From Desulfocarbo indianensis (lineage in GTDB: Bacteria > Desulfobacterota > Desulfarculia > Desulfarculales > Desulfarculaceae), in contig LBMP01000001.1 in assembly GCA_001184205.1 (NCBI GenBank), positions 958,001-1,022,000 of the forward strand: a DNA stretch of 64,000 bases, given 5' to 3'. How positions within the stretch are numbered: position 1 is the stretch's first letter; the number at the start of each line of letters is the position of its first letter. The position numbers and the translations under genes are program-made. Shown here piece by piece: positions 49,198 through 58,257 of the stretch. The notes under the pieces were generated by a model that was not told the DNA's origin, made no database searches, and was given only the letters and a program-made list of their open reading frames with translations.

Positions 49198-52100
49198 CTA
49201 GGGTTTGACGAACTTGGCCAGGGACTTTTGGCGTATGGCCACCTGGCCCGAATAGCGGTTGGAGCCGTTGTAGCGCTTCATGACCTTGTTCATGTCCACC
49301 CGCGCCTCCACGTGCCGGCCGGCGGGCAGCCAGGCCTCCTGCATCAGCTCGCGCAGATGGAAGGCGGCCATGTAGGTGGCCATGGTGAGATGGTGCTCCA
49401 GGCGCACGTCCCGGGGCGGCGGCGCGAAGCCCATGCGCTCCATGGAATTGGCGATGAGCGCCTTGGTGGGTTCGTAGATCTGGAAGGGGCTGGCCGAGCG
49501 GTCGGCGTCGCCCAGGACGTTGGCGAACCAGGTCTCCTGGTGGGCGATGGCCAGGAGGAAGGTCACCGGCAGGGTGAAACGCTTGGCCGCGCAGTACATG
49601 TCAAAGGCCAGGTTCTTGGCGTAGCGGTCCAGATCGCCGGAATAGGTCATCTCGCGCTGGCGCAGGAAGATGTTCAGCTTGTCCTTGATGTAGGGGGTCA
49701 TGCGGGCCAGGAACTCGGCCAGGCTCATTTTTTCTATGGCCCCCACCGGCAGCACCTGGCCGCTGAAGGACTTGGGCGGGGCCCAGGCCCGGTCCAGCTT
49801 CTTGAGGGCGTGCTCGTTGGCCGCCACCGCGCCCAGGGCCTCCTCGGGGCTGAAGCCCAGGGTCCGATATTCGCGGTAGAGCCTATCCAGGAAAAGGCCT
49901 TGGGCCTTTTCGGCGGCCGGCTCCACGGCGGCCAGGGCCTTGGCCGAGGGGGGCAGGCCGTTCTTGGCCAGTTCGCGGAAAATCAGGGGATGGCGGCTGG
50001 CCAGGGCGCGGGCGGTCTCGGCCAGATCGGCCAGGTCCCTGGCTTCCACGGCCGAGCGGCCGGCGAAGACCGCGCGGGCGCTGGTGATGAGCACCCTCTG
50101 GGAAAGCCCGGCCCGTTGGGCCAGCTCGGCCACCTGGGCCTTGATCTCCGGGGAGATGGGCTCCCGGGTGGGCCGCAGGGGCAGGAGGTTGACCTCCACC
50201 CGGCCGCTGCCCAGGGGCTCGGGCACCCGCAGGGCCCTGGCGGGCAAATTGATCAGCGGTTCGGGCGCCAGGCGCTGGGCCAGATGCTTCACCACCGGCC
50301 GGGGCGCGGTGAGGGGCACGTCGGAGCGGGTGGCGGTGGTGGGGGTGCTGGGCGCGGCAAAGGTGAGCCCGGTGGCCAGGGCGGCGATGACCGCCCAATG
50401 CCCCACGGTGCCCCGTCCCAGGTCGCGCAGGCGGCGGCGCAGGGCCGCCAGCCGGTCCAGGGCGCGGTCCACCTGGTCTGAATTCAGCGGAGTGACCCTG
50501 ACGCCCACCACCGGCGGAGCGGCCTTTTCGCCGGCCAGGTCGGCCAGGGCCACCATGTGGGCGATGCGGCCCAGTTGCTCCTGCAGGGTGCTGGCCTCGG
50601 CCCGCAGGCGGTCCACCTCGGCCCGCAGCCCGGCCACCTCCTCCTGGTGGGCCAGGCCGGAGATGGTGAGCGCGCCGGCCAGATCGCGGGCCAGGGAGGC
50701 CCAGCGGCCGGCTTCGCTCTGGGTGGCGGCCAGTTCCACCGCCACGGCCTTGCCTTCCAAAAGGTCCAGGGCCTGGCGGGCGCGGGCCGATTTTTCCGCC
50801 GCCAGGGCCTGGCGGGCCTCGTCGCGCTGGGCGTTGGCCTCGTGCATGAGGCGCTTGGTCTCGGTCACTTCGAAACGGGCCTGCTCCAGCTCGGAGCGGG
50901 TGCGGGTCAAAAGCCATTGCTGGTGTTCGGCCTCGCGCCGCCAATCGTCCATCTCCCGCAGGGTGAACCTGGCTTTTTGCAGCAGGCGGTGGCGCTCCAG
51001 GCTCTTGGCCTTGAGCGCGCCGGCCAGCTTCTGGTTGCGCTCCAGCTGGTTGGCCAGGCGGCGGGCGGTCTCCTCGCTCACCTCCAGGCGCTCGGCCAGC
51101 TCGTAGGCCCAGGCCTGATCGCGGCGGGTGACGGTGAGCTCGGCCTCCTGGGCGCGGATCAGGCTGCGCTGGCTGATGGCCTTTTGGCGCAGGGAAAGCA
51201 GGCGGGTCTGGCTGATCTGGCCGCGCCGGCGTTCGTCCTGGTAGGCGCGGCGCAGGCCGGCCAGGCGCCGGGCCGAGCGCACCCTGGCCCGCGCCAGGCG
51301 CTGCCGGTCCGCGGCCATGAGGCCGAGGCTGCCGGAAAGGCGCCGCAGGGCCCCTTCCAGGGGCGCGCGCACGGCGTCCAGCACCGGCTCGGACAACAGA
51401 TCGCGCCAGCCCTGGGCCGAGGCGGCCAGGGCGTTGAGCCTGGCCAGTTGAATCTGCCTGCCCGAAAGGCGGCGCAGGCTGCCGGAAAAACGTTTCAGCG
51501 CCACCGGCGGGCTGGAAAGCTTGCCCGCCGTGGGCTCGGGCAGGCGCGCCCGCAATTGGGCGGCGCTGGCCTTGAGCTGGGCGGCGCGCTCCTGATGCCA
51601 GGCGGCGCGCTCGGCCACCACGGCCAGGGAGGGCAGGATATCCCAGGGCTTGAGCCTGGCCAGCAGTTCCACCACCGGCGCCGCCGCTTCCAAGAGCCCC
51701 AGCCGGCGCTGGGCCAGCTCCTGGGCCAGGAGCGGCAGCTCGGCGGCCAGGGCCTGGGCCTGGGCCAGGGCGGCCCGCTCGGCCTTGCCCGCTTCGCGCC
51801 AGGCCTCCTGCAGGGCCTTGCCCCGCTCTATGCCGACGGCCAGGCCCTGGCGCAGGCGGTCGATCTCCGCCTGGGCCTGTCTGGCCTCGGGCAGCAAATT
51901 CTGGATTTCGGCCAAATTGGTGGAGATGCCCGCGGCGGCCCGGGCCCGGGCCGAGGGGCCGGCGGTGTCGCTCTGGGTCAGGGCCTTGAGCAGGGGGGGC
52001 AGCTCGGCCTCCAGGCGCGCGATGTCGCGGTTAACCTCCCGCAGGCGGGAAAGCGCGGGCCCCACCCGGCCGGCGCGCTTTTGCAGCAGCCGCTCCAGGC

Positions 52101-53076
52101 GGCCGAGCGCGGTTTCCAGGCGCCGGCAGCGCCGGCCGCTCTCGGCGGCCTGCTCCAGGGAATCCTCCGCCGTCTCCAGTGACGGCGTCTGGGACTCCGA
52201 GGCCTCCATGGCCACGGCCGGGGCCAAAAGAGCGGAGGCGGCGTTGAGCAGGCGGGAGTGCAAGAGGCGCAGGGAAAGCTTTTTAAGCACCCGGCGGTCC
52301 ACCAGGGCCATCTCCCGGCGCAGCCCGTCCAGGGAGGCCTGGGCCGCCTCCAGGCGCTCCGCCTTTTGCGCCAGCTCGTCCTCGGCCCTCTGGGCGGCGC
52401 GCTCCTTGGCCTTGACCAGGGCCAATACCCGGGCGGCGCGCTCCTTGGCCAGGGCCACGCCCTGCTCCATTTCGGCGGCCTTGGCCCGCTGTTTGCGCAG
52501 GCGGAGATTGAGCGCGTGCAGGCGGTGGCCGATTTTCTCCAACTGGGCCGGGCTCACCCGGCGGCCCGAGGCGTCGGCGAAACGGCCCAGGCCTTGCGGC
52601 TCCAGCGCTTGCAGCCAGGCGGTGATGGACTGGACCTGGCTGGCGGTGGCCTCGGCCTTCTGCCGTTGCAGCCCGGCGAATTCCTGCAGCCGGCGGACCT
52701 GCTCAAAGGCCTCGCCCAGGCCGCGCCGGGCGTTTTGTTTTTGTTGGGCGGGCAGCCGGCGGGCTTCGGCCAGGCGCTGGCGGGCCTTGGCCATGAGGCG
52801 CTGCCGGTGGGCTATCTCGGCGGCCGCCCGATCCTTGGCCAGGCGCTCGCGCCGGTGCAGCAGCTCCAGGTTGGCTTCGCTCAGCCCCGCCCCTTCCCAG
52901 GGGGGGGCGGCCGGCCACAGGTCCTCCAGCCATTGCGCCAGCGGCCTGTCGCGCAGGCCGCTCTCCAGAAGGCCATCCGGCGCCGGGGCCGCCGCGCCTT
53001 GCACGGAGCCAAGCAGGGACGAGAGTTTCTCGACCAGAGCCTGGAGTTCGTTTATGCTGAAAGATGTATGCTGCAT
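49198..53076 (-). CDS. 1292-aa coiled-coil protein with lytic-transglycosylase-like C-terminus
   Basis: A very large protein of unknown overall family. Residues about 60-880 are almost all charged heptad-type coiled coil. A membrane-type segment follows near 890-910 (HWAVIAALATGLTFAAP). After a Pro-rich linker and a helical part, the last 124 residues look like a lysozyme-fold transglycosylase domain: an AIAHQETWF helix with the likely catalytic Glu1181, GDADRSASPFQIYEP, and YNGSNRYSGQV. The N-terminus lacks a signal peptide. It resembles tape-measure-like or envelope scaffold proteins, but no phage genes are near. Start ATG with weak GGAAA. Confidence 0.72.
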   Translation of the reverse strand: MQHTSFSINELQALVEKLSSLLGSVQGAAAPAPDGLLESGLRDRPLAQWLEDLWPAAPPWEGAGLSEANLELLHRRERLAKDRAAAEIAHRQRLMAKARQRLAEARRLPAQQKQNARRGLGEAFEQVRRLQEFAGLQRQKAEATASQVQSITAWLQALEPQGLGRFADASGRRVSPAQLEKIGHRLHALNLRLRKQRAKAAEMEQGVALAKERAARVLALVKAKERAAQRAEDELAQKAERLEAAQASLDGLRREMALVDRRVLKKLSLRLLHSRLLNAASALLAPAVAMEASESQTPSLETAEDSLEQAAESGRRCRRLETALGRLERLLQKRAGRVGPALSRLREVNRDIARLEAELPPLLKALTQSDTAGPSARARAAAGISTNLAEIQNLLPEARQAQAEIDRLRQGLAVGIERGKALQEAWREAGKAERAALAQAQALAAELPLLAQELAQRRLGLLEAAAPVVELLARLKPWDILPSLAVVAERAAWHQERAAQLKASAAQLRARLPEPTAGKLSSPPVALKRFSGSLRRLSGRQIQLARLNALAASAQGWRDLLSEPVLDAVRAPLEGALRRLSGSLGLMAADRQRLARARVRSARRLAGLRRAYQDERRRGQISQTRLLSLRQKAISQRSLIRAQEAELTVTRRDQAWAYELAERLEVSEETARRLANQLERNQKLAGALKAKSLERHRLLQKARFTLREMDDWRREAEHQQWLLTRTRSELEQARFEVTETKRLMHEANAQRDEARQALAAEKSARARQALDLLEGKAVAVELAATQSEAGRWASLARDLAGALTISGLAHQEEVAGLRAEVDRLRAEASTLQEQLGRIAHMVALADLAGEKAAPPVVGVRVTPLNSDQVDRALDRLAALRRRLRDLGRGTVGHWAVIAALATGLTFAAPSTPTTATRSDVPLTAPRPVVKHLAQRLAPEPLINLPARALRVPEPLGSGRVEVNLLPLRPTREPISPEIKAQVAELAQRAGLSQRVLITSARAVFAGRSAVEARDLADLAETARALASRHPLIFRELAKNGLPPSAKALAAVEPAAEKAQGLFLDRLYREYRTLGFSPEEALGAVAANEHALKKLDRAWAPPKSFSGQVLPVGAIEKMSLAEFLARMTPYIKDKLNIFLRQREMTYSGDLDRYAKNLAFDMYCAAKRFTLPVTFLLAIAHQETWFANVLGDADRSASPFQIYEPTKALIANSMERMGFAPPPRDVRLEHHLTMATYMAAFHLRELMQEAWLPAGRHVEARVDMNKVMKRYNGSNRYSGQVAIRQKSLAKFVKP

Positions 53077-53118
53077 TAATTTCCGGCTGCTGCCCCTTTT
53101 TCCGGCAAAGGATGATAA

Positions 53119-53589
53119 ATGATGTCAGTTTCAGGAAAGATTGTCAACATAATCAAATGGCTGTGCTCCCTGGCCTTTCTGCTGGCCCTGGCCGCCCAGG
53201 TTTTGGCGGCGGAGCCCTATGTCATCCATCCTGTGCAAAATCCCGACCAAGTGCGCCCTTTGCCCGCCTCGGCCTGGCCGCCGCCCGAGTCCGACCAGAG
53301 CGACCTGCTCCTGAAATTGTCTTATTTGCGAGGGGTCTTGGACGCCCTGCAATACGCCGAGGTCGCACCTAAGACTATCGGCAAAGTTCTCAAGGATCTT
53401 GAGGGGATGAACCTGCATCAGGTGGCCGCGGCCATAGACCGCTACTATCTGGCCGACCCCCGCCGCCGCTCCCTGCCGCCGGCCTCGGTGCTTTTCAGGG
53501 TGCTGCCCAGGGAGCGCGGCCAGGTGGAGACCTCCACCCTGCCCAGGGCCGCCGAGCCCGTTGCTCCGGCCAAGACGGACCAGCCCTAA
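53119..53589 (+). CDS. Secreted hypothetical protein, 156 aa
   Basis: A 156-residue protein with a signal peptide (residues about 12-30, WLCSLAFLLALAAQVLA). The mature part contains KLSYLRGVLDALQYAEVAPK, helical and without cysteines, and a disordered C-terminal tail. It vaguely recalls Rap1a/Tai-type periplasmic proteins, which have a YxxGVxDA motif, but lacks their cysteines. It is divergent from the giant coiled-coil gene, sharing a 42-base gap. Function unknown. Confidence 0.6.
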   Translation: MMSVSGKIVNIIKWLCSLAFLLALAAQVLAAEPYVIHPVQNPDQVRPLPASAWPPPESDQSDLLLKLSYLRGVLDALQYAEVAPKTIGKVLKDLEGMNLHQVAAAIDRYYLADPRRRSLPPASVLFRVLPRERGQVETSTLPRAAEPVAPAKTDQP

Positions 53590-53670
53590 GCCCTTGCTTT
53601 TTTAGCGGTGAAGCCAATAAGGCGGCGGTAATTTGACGTAGGCCGGCTTGGGGTTTTGAGGGGCTTTTCA

Positions 53671-53711
53671 GAAAAAATACTCCCCCGGACGGCGGCCGCC
53701 GTCCGGGGGAG
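53671..53711 (-). terminator. Terminator of the secreted 641-aa protein gene
   Basis: A perfect 32-base palindrome (53680-53711; arms of 16, starting CTCCCCCGGACGGCGG) is followed on the minus strand by TATTTTTTC. It begins six bases past the stop codon of the gene at 53717-55642. Confidence 0.85.
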
Positions 53712-53716
53712 AGCCT

Positions 53717-55642
53717 TTACTTGTCCTTGTTTTCCTCGGCCACCGGCACCCGGTCGCCGGTGCGGGTCAGCTCCAGTTCGCCCCAGGCCCCGGTGATGAG
53801 CTTGGGCTGGTGAAAGGTGCAGACCTTATAGAAATAGCCGTCGCCGTCCTTGGCCATGACGGCGGCGGCCATGTGGCGCGACTTCACCGGGCTGTTGCCG
53901 CCGCTCATGCGGTCCAGCCACCAGTCCTTGTCGATGATGTTCAAGCGGTAGACTTCCGGCCAGCCGGCGTTGGCCGTGAGCTCGCGCATCTTGGCCTCCA
54001 GGGCCTTGTTGGTCATGCGGGCCGGGGGCAGGGTGACCGACTTGGCCGCCGCGCCGGCCGCCTTTTGGGCCATGGCCTGATAGACCTTGAAGTCATCGCC
54101 TTCGATCGTAAAACCGCCCTGGACATAGGTGTCGCCGTAATAGGCCACCTTGAAATCCAGCGAGTGCTTGCCGGGCGCCAGCTTGCTCAGGTGGTCCAGC
54201 ATCTCCATGGGCCCCTGGCGCAAGGTGGCGGTGGATTTGCCGTAGACGATATCCGGGTCCGAGTAGGCGGTGATCTTTTCTGGCGCGATCTCGAAAACCA
54301 GGTACTTGCGCGCCAGGTAGGCGGGCTTTTTCAGCTCCACGAATTGGGCGTGGATTTTTTTGCCGTCGATGAGCACGTCGATGCGCACCGGGGCGTTGTT
54401 CTGGCTGCGGTAGATCTCGCTCCAGGGCTTGGTGGCCAGCGCCAGGGCGTAGATATGGTCGCCGGCCTTGAAGCTCTGGGTGAGGCCGCTGGGGTTGGCC
54501 GGGTCCGGGGGCTCCTTGCTGAAAACGAACCGCCCCAGCTTGGCCGCGTCCTCGGCCTTTTTATTGGCGTAGCTGGCGTGGTTGCTGTCGTAGTTGTCCA
54601 GATAGCGTTTGAGATGCTTTTCCACGGCTTGCAGCTCCGGGGATTTGCCGCCGCTGAAATCGGTTTTTTGATATTCATCCCAAAGGGGGGCCAGCTCCGC
54701 GTGGATGGCTTCCCATCCCCGCCAGAGGTTTTCATCGTCGCTGGCGTAGGTGGCCAGTTCCTTGCCGCTGTTGGGGGAGACAAAGGGCTTGAGCTTGTCT
54801 ATCCACTCCTGGCTCAGGGCCTCGGCGTCCTTGGCGCTGGCCGCGGCTTTTTGCTTATGGGAATCAGCAGCGGCCACCTTGCCCTGCAGGGCCGCCACCT
54901 TGTCGCGGGCCCGCGCCAGGCTCGCCTGGGCGGCCTGGACTTCAGGATGCCCCATGGCCTCGGGGTAGCTCTTGGCTATCTCGTCCAGATAATCCTGGGC
55001 GGACTTTAAATGCATGTCGGCCTGCTTGGCCCGCCAATCCGCCGAGGCGCTTTTGCCCAGCACCCGCTCCACCTGGGCCAGTTCCTTGTCCACCTTGCCC
55101 AGTCGGTTCTTGGCCCCGCCCGGCAGCTTGGCGGAGGCCTGCGTCGTTTGGCCGCCAGCGGCGGATGCGGCCGGGGCGGCGGCGCTGGCCTCGCCGGATG
55201 AAGCCGCCTGGACCTTTTCCTCCACCTTGGCCAAACGCCGGTCCGCGGCTTTGATCTGCGGGTTGTCGGGCGAATACTTGCCTTTGTAGCTCTTGTCTAT
55301 TTCCAGGCGGTAGGTGTTGGCCCGCTTCACGTTCTGCTCGGCGCGCTTGGCCCGGTCCTGAGGCCCGCCCGCGCCCTGGGCCAGGGCCTTCTCCGCCTTG
55401 TCCAGCTCTTGATTGATTTTCTTCAGGCGGCTGGCCACGCCGCCGGGCAAGGCGTCCTTGTCCACCAGGCCGATCTCCTGGCCGGCTTCCTTCAGGTCCT
55501 TTTTGACCCGGCTGGCCGCGCCGCCCATGGCGCTGCCCACGTCGTCCAAAAGACCGGCCTGGGCCGCCTGGCCCCAGAACCCCGCGCCAAGCGCCAGCCC
55601 CAGGGCCAAGGTTAACGAGAGAATGCTTTTTCCACTCCGCAT
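53717..55642 (-). CDS. Secreted helical protein with repeats, 641 aa
   Basis: Unrecognised family. A signal peptide is at residues 1-28 (LTLALGLALGAGFWGQAAQA). Two similar units follow (PGGVASRLKKINQELDKAEK near 65 and PGGAKNRLGKVDKELAQVER near 165), each with a coiled-coil helix and charged linkers. From about 300 on it is a larger mixed domain containing KPWSEIYRSQNNAPVRIDVL and DHLSKLAPGKHSLDFKVAYY. Many alanines suggest a periplasmic scaffold. It is a single-gene unit with a perfect terminator. The ATG at 55642 follows GGGGGAT. Confidence 0.62.
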   Translation of the reverse strand: MRSGKSILSLTLALGLALGAGFWGQAAQAGLLDDVGSAMGGAASRVKKDLKEAGQEIGLVDKDALPGGVASRLKKINQELDKAEKALAQGAGGPQDRAKRAEQNVKRANTYRLEIDKSYKGKYSPDNPQIKAADRRLAKVEEKVQAASSGEASAAAPAASAAGGQTTQASAKLPGGAKNRLGKVDKELAQVERVLGKSASADWRAKQADMHLKSAQDYLDEIAKSYPEAMGHPEVQAAQASLARARDKVAALQGKVAAADSHKQKAAASAKDAEALSQEWIDKLKPFVSPNSGKELATYASDDENLWRGWEAIHAELAPLWDEYQKTDFSGGKSPELQAVEKHLKRYLDNYDSNHASYANKKAEDAAKLGRFVFSKEPPDPANPSGLTQSFKAGDHIYALALATKPWSEIYRSQNNAPVRIDVLIDGKKIHAQFVELKKPAYLARKYLVFEIAPEKITAYSDPDIVYGKSTATLRQGPMEMLDHLSKLAPGKHSLDFKVAYYGDTYVQGGFTIEGDDFKVYQAMAQKAAGAAAKSVTLPPARMTNKALEAKMRELTANAGWPEVYRLNIIDKDWWLDRMSGGNSPVKSRHMAAAVMAKDGDGYFYKVCTFHQPKLITGAWGELELTRTGDRVPVAEENKDK

Positions 55643-55731
55643 GAATTTATCCCCCTGGCGTGCGTTATGGCAGGCGGGGGAATAATAGCATATGCCGGGA
55701 AAGAAGCAGCGCTCTTGTGATGGAATTAGGC

Positions 55732-56220
55732 TTAAATGAGTTCCAGCGCCGCCCCCAGGGAAGGGGTGGCTTGGCTGACATCTTGGGCCAAGCGCCGGGC
55801 CTCGGCCAGGGCGAACCAGCGGCCCTCGATTATCTCGGCCGGATTGGGCCGGGGCTCCTCGCTGGTGAGGGCGCGGTAGACCCGCACGAATTCGTTTTCC
55901 GTGCGGGGGCAGGCCGCGATGGCGCCCACTTCCTCCAGGGCGAGGCGCAAGCCCAATTCCTCGTCCAGCTCGCGCAGGGCGGCCTGGGGATAACCCTCCT
56001 CCGGGTCCACGTGGCCGCTGGCCGAGGTGGTCCATTTGAGGGGATGGGTGTCTTTTTCGGCCGAGCGGCGTTGCAGATACAAGCGGCCCGCCCGGTCGAA
56101 GACCAGCACGTGCACCGCCCGGTGCCTTAAGCCCTGGGCGTGGATATCGCCCCGCCGCCGCACGCCCACCACCCGGTCCTTGTCATCCACCACCGGCAGC
56201 AGCTCGTCCGCGCTGTTCAT
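55732..56220 (-). CDS. NUDIX hydrolase (YfcD-like)
   Basis: A 162-residue hydrolase of nucleoside-diphosphate-X compounds. The Nudix box GHVDPEEGYPQAALRELDEE (residues about 69-88) followed by LGL is complete. The N-terminus LLPVVDDKDRVVGVRRRGD and the HPLKWTTSASGHV run place it with the YfcD/IDI-like subgroup that may act on isoprenoid-like or nucleotide substrates. Its start overlaps the stop of the preceding gene as ATGA, so they are translationally coupled. Confidence 0.9.
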   Translation of the reverse strand: MNSADELLPVVDDKDRVVGVRRRGDIHAQGLRHRAVHVLVFDRAGRLYLQRRSAEKDTHPLKWTTSASGHVDPEEGYPQAALRELDEELGLRLALEEVGAIAACPRTENEFVRVYRALTSEEPRPNPAEIIEGRWFALAEARRLAQDVSQATPSLGAALELI

Positions 56221-56540
56221 GCGGTCTCCAGACCCAGGGCGCGCAGCCGCTCCAAAAACGGCTCGGCCAGCACGGAGGGCACCAGACAGTTGCGCCGGTA
56301 GGATACCTTGTCGTCTTCTATCAACAGGCGGTAGCCGTCGGTCTCCCGGCTGAAACTGACCCTGACCTCGGGCCGCTCGGCCGCTTCTTCCAGCTCGGCC
56401 AAGAGGCTTAGGTAAATACGGTACAGGCGGTACACGCGCTGACCGTCAGGCTCGTTGAAACGGTCGAAACTCCGGTTGCGGCTGGGCGGATGCTCTGCCA
56501 TCAAAAGACCGAGCACCCGTTCAAGTATGTCATGATCCAT
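56217..56540 (-). CDS. Hypothetical protein, 107 aa
   Basis: A 107-residue charged soluble protein that I cannot assign. It starts MDHDILERVLGLLMAEHPP and includes a helical RVYRLYRIYLSLLAELEEAAE segment, then a short beta region (VRVSFSRETDGYRLLIEDD). A single cysteine is in YRRNCLVPS. The ATG at 56540 follows GAGG at about 11 bases. Its stop overlaps the NUDIX gene start, so they are one unit; a partner role with the NUDIX hydrolase is inferred only. Confidence 0.6.
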   Translation of the reverse strand: MDHDILERVLGLLMAEHPPSRNRSFDRFNEPDGQRVYRLYRIYLSLLAELEEAAERPEVRVSFSRETDGYRLLIEDDKVSYRRNCLVPSVLAEPFLERLRALGLETA

Positions 56541-56707
56541 ATGAACGATAGCCTCTTTGGGGGGTCGGACGCTTCTTTCATTTTCCCACAACAGGCCGCC
56601 GCCGCCGCCAAGTTTTTTTTATGGGGCGGGGATGGGGCGAGCTTGTCAGCCGGAGCCGGCTATGGCAGTCTAGCCTGGTCGTTTCACCCTTGGCTGGGAG
56701 AGGCAGC

Positions 56708-57490
56708 TTGAGCCGCGAGTACGTGCACCTTGAACGCGAGGGGGCGGTGGCCCTGGTGGTCATGGACAATCCCGCCACCCTTAACGCCATGGACGAGGAC
56801 CTGGGGCCGCAATTGGCCCGCGCCTTGGAGGGTCTGGCCCTTGACCAAACCACGCGGGCGGTGGTGCTCAGCGGCGCGGGCGGGGTGTTCAGCGGCGGCG
56901 GCAACATGGCCCGCGCCCACGAGCACCTCAAGGACCACGAGGGCGCGAGCGAGCTTTTCGCGGCCTACACCAAGTGGGTGCAAAGGGTGGTGGCGGCCCT
57001 GACCGGCCTGCCCCAGCCGGTGGTCTGCGCGGTGGAGAAAGCCTCCTCCGGCGCGGGCCTGGGCTGGATGCTGGCCTCCGATTTCGTGATCTGCGATGAG
57101 GCGGCCAAGCTGGTGGCCGGCTTCCTGGCCATAGGCCTGGGGCCCGGCGCGGGGGTGAGTCTGAACCTGGCCCGCCGCCTGGGCCTGGCCCGGACCAGCG
57201 AGCTTCTGTATCTCAACCGGCGGCTGGAGCCCCGGGAGGCCCTGGCCTGGGGCCTGGTGGACGAGCTGCGGCCGGCGGCGGAGGTGCTGCCCAGGGCGCT
57301 GGAGCTGGCCGCCCAACTGGCCCGGGGACCGGCCCGGGCCCTGGCCGCCAGCAAGGCCCTGCTCAACGCCGCCGCGCGCCGGGGGCTTCTGACCCAGTGC
57401 AGCGACGAGCGGCGGGTGGTGATGCAGGTGGCCGATCTGCCCGAGTTTCGCCGCCGGGTGACCCGTTTCATGGGAGGCGGCCGGGATTGA
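56708..57490 (+). CDS. Enoyl-CoA hydratase/isomerase-family protein
   Basis: A 260-residue crotonase-fold protein that binds an acyl-CoA. The family core (VVMDNPATLNAMDEDLG, oxyanion loop SGAGGVFSGGGNMARAH) is present. In the catalytic region, however, the segment SSGAGLGWMLASDFVICDEA and GFLAIGLGPGAG lacks the two glutamates that act in water addition in classical hydratases. It may therefore be an isomerase or another crotonase reaction. The TTG at 56708 follows GGGAGAGG. A nitroreductase and an alcohol dehydrogenase gene follow on the same strand. Confidence 0.8.
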   Translation: MSREYVHLEREGAVALVVMDNPATLNAMDEDLGPQLARALEGLALDQTTRAVVLSGAGGVFSGGGNMARAHEHLKDHEGASELFAAYTKWVQRVVAALTGLPQPVVCAVEKASSGAGLGWMLASDFVICDEAAKLVAGFLAIGLGPGAGVSLNLARRLGLARTSELLYLNRRLEPREALAWGLVDELRPAAEVLPRALELAAQLARGPARALAASKALLNAAARRGLLTQCSDERRVVMQVADLPEFRRRVTRFMGGGRD

Positions 57491-57582
57491 GGCTTGGGCG
57501 GCCGCCCCGTGGCCGGCCGGGGTAGCTTGAGGCTTCCGCCGCCTGGCCGCCGGACGGTTAATTTGCTAAGGAGAGGTTGCTT

Positions 57583-58251
57583 GTGGAATTCAACGAGGTT
57601 TTAAAGGGACGTTACTCCTGCCGGCGCTATCAGGAAAAGCCGGTGCCCGCCGCCCTGGTGGAACAGTTGGTGAAAAAAGCCCAGCAGGCGCCTTCCTGGG
57701 GCAACACCCAGCCCTGGCGGGTCTACGCCGCCGGCGGCCAGACCGCGCTGGCCATACGCCAGGATTTGGTGCGGGCCCACCAGGCCGGGGAAAAGGAGAC
57801 GCCCGACATCGGAATGCCCGCCGGCTTCAGCGGGGACATGATGGACCGCTACCGGGACTTGGGCCGGGCCCTGTTCAAGGTTTTGGGCATCGGCCGCGAC
57901 GACCATGAAAAGCGCTCCGCCCACTACGCCAACAACTTCAACGCATTCGGCGCGCCGGCCCTGGTGTTCGTAGCCGTGCCGGCCGGCGAGACCGCCTACG
58001 CGGCCTACGACGCGGGGGCGTTCGTCTCCCTTTTCTGCCTGGCCGCCGCCGAGGCGGGCCTGGGCGCCTGCATAATCGCGGCCCTGGCCCGCTATCCCCA
58101 GGCGGTGCGCCGCCATCTGCCCATCCCGCAGAGCGAGAGCCTGGTCATCGGCCTGGCCCTGGGCTGGCCCCTGGCCGGGGCCGAGGTCAACGCCTTCCGT
58201 TCCGGCCGGTCGCCCCTGGAAAAGGCGCTGGTGATGAAGGGACTGGAGTAA
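57583..58251 (+). CDS. Nitroreductase-family flavoprotein
   Basis: A 222-residue FMN-dependent oxidoreductase. The starting GRYSCRRYQEKPVPAALVEQ binds the FMN phosphate (R and Y residues), and the conserved APSWGNTQPWRVYAAGG is typical. The later IPQSESLVIGLALGWP closes the fold. Substrate is unknown; quinones, nitroaromatics or enoates are possible. I chose the GTG at 57583, nine bases after AAGGAG; a TTG six bases earlier is too near to that site. Followed after six bases by a dehydrogenase gene. Confidence 0.88.
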   Translation: MEFNEVLKGRYSCRRYQEKPVPAALVEQLVKKAQQAPSWGNTQPWRVYAAGGQTALAIRQDLVRAHQAGEKETPDIGMPAGFSGDMMDRYRDLGRALFKVLGIGRDDHEKRSAHYANNFNAFGAPALVFVAVPAGETAYAAYDAGAFVSLFCLAAAEAGLGACIIAALARYPQAVRRHLPIPQSESLVIGLALGWPLAGAEVNAFRSGRSPLEKALVMKGLE

Positions 58252-58257
58252 ACGACC

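Noticed and set aside
49198-53076. Phage tape-measure protein
   Set aside because: Coiled coil plus lysozyme-like end fits superficially, but flanking genes are ordinary chromosomal ones and no tail genes are present.
49228-53122. Several long plus-strand open frames
   Set aside because: All are antisense to the coiled-coil gene and consist of low-complexity Gly, Gln, Ala, Arg and Ser sequence.
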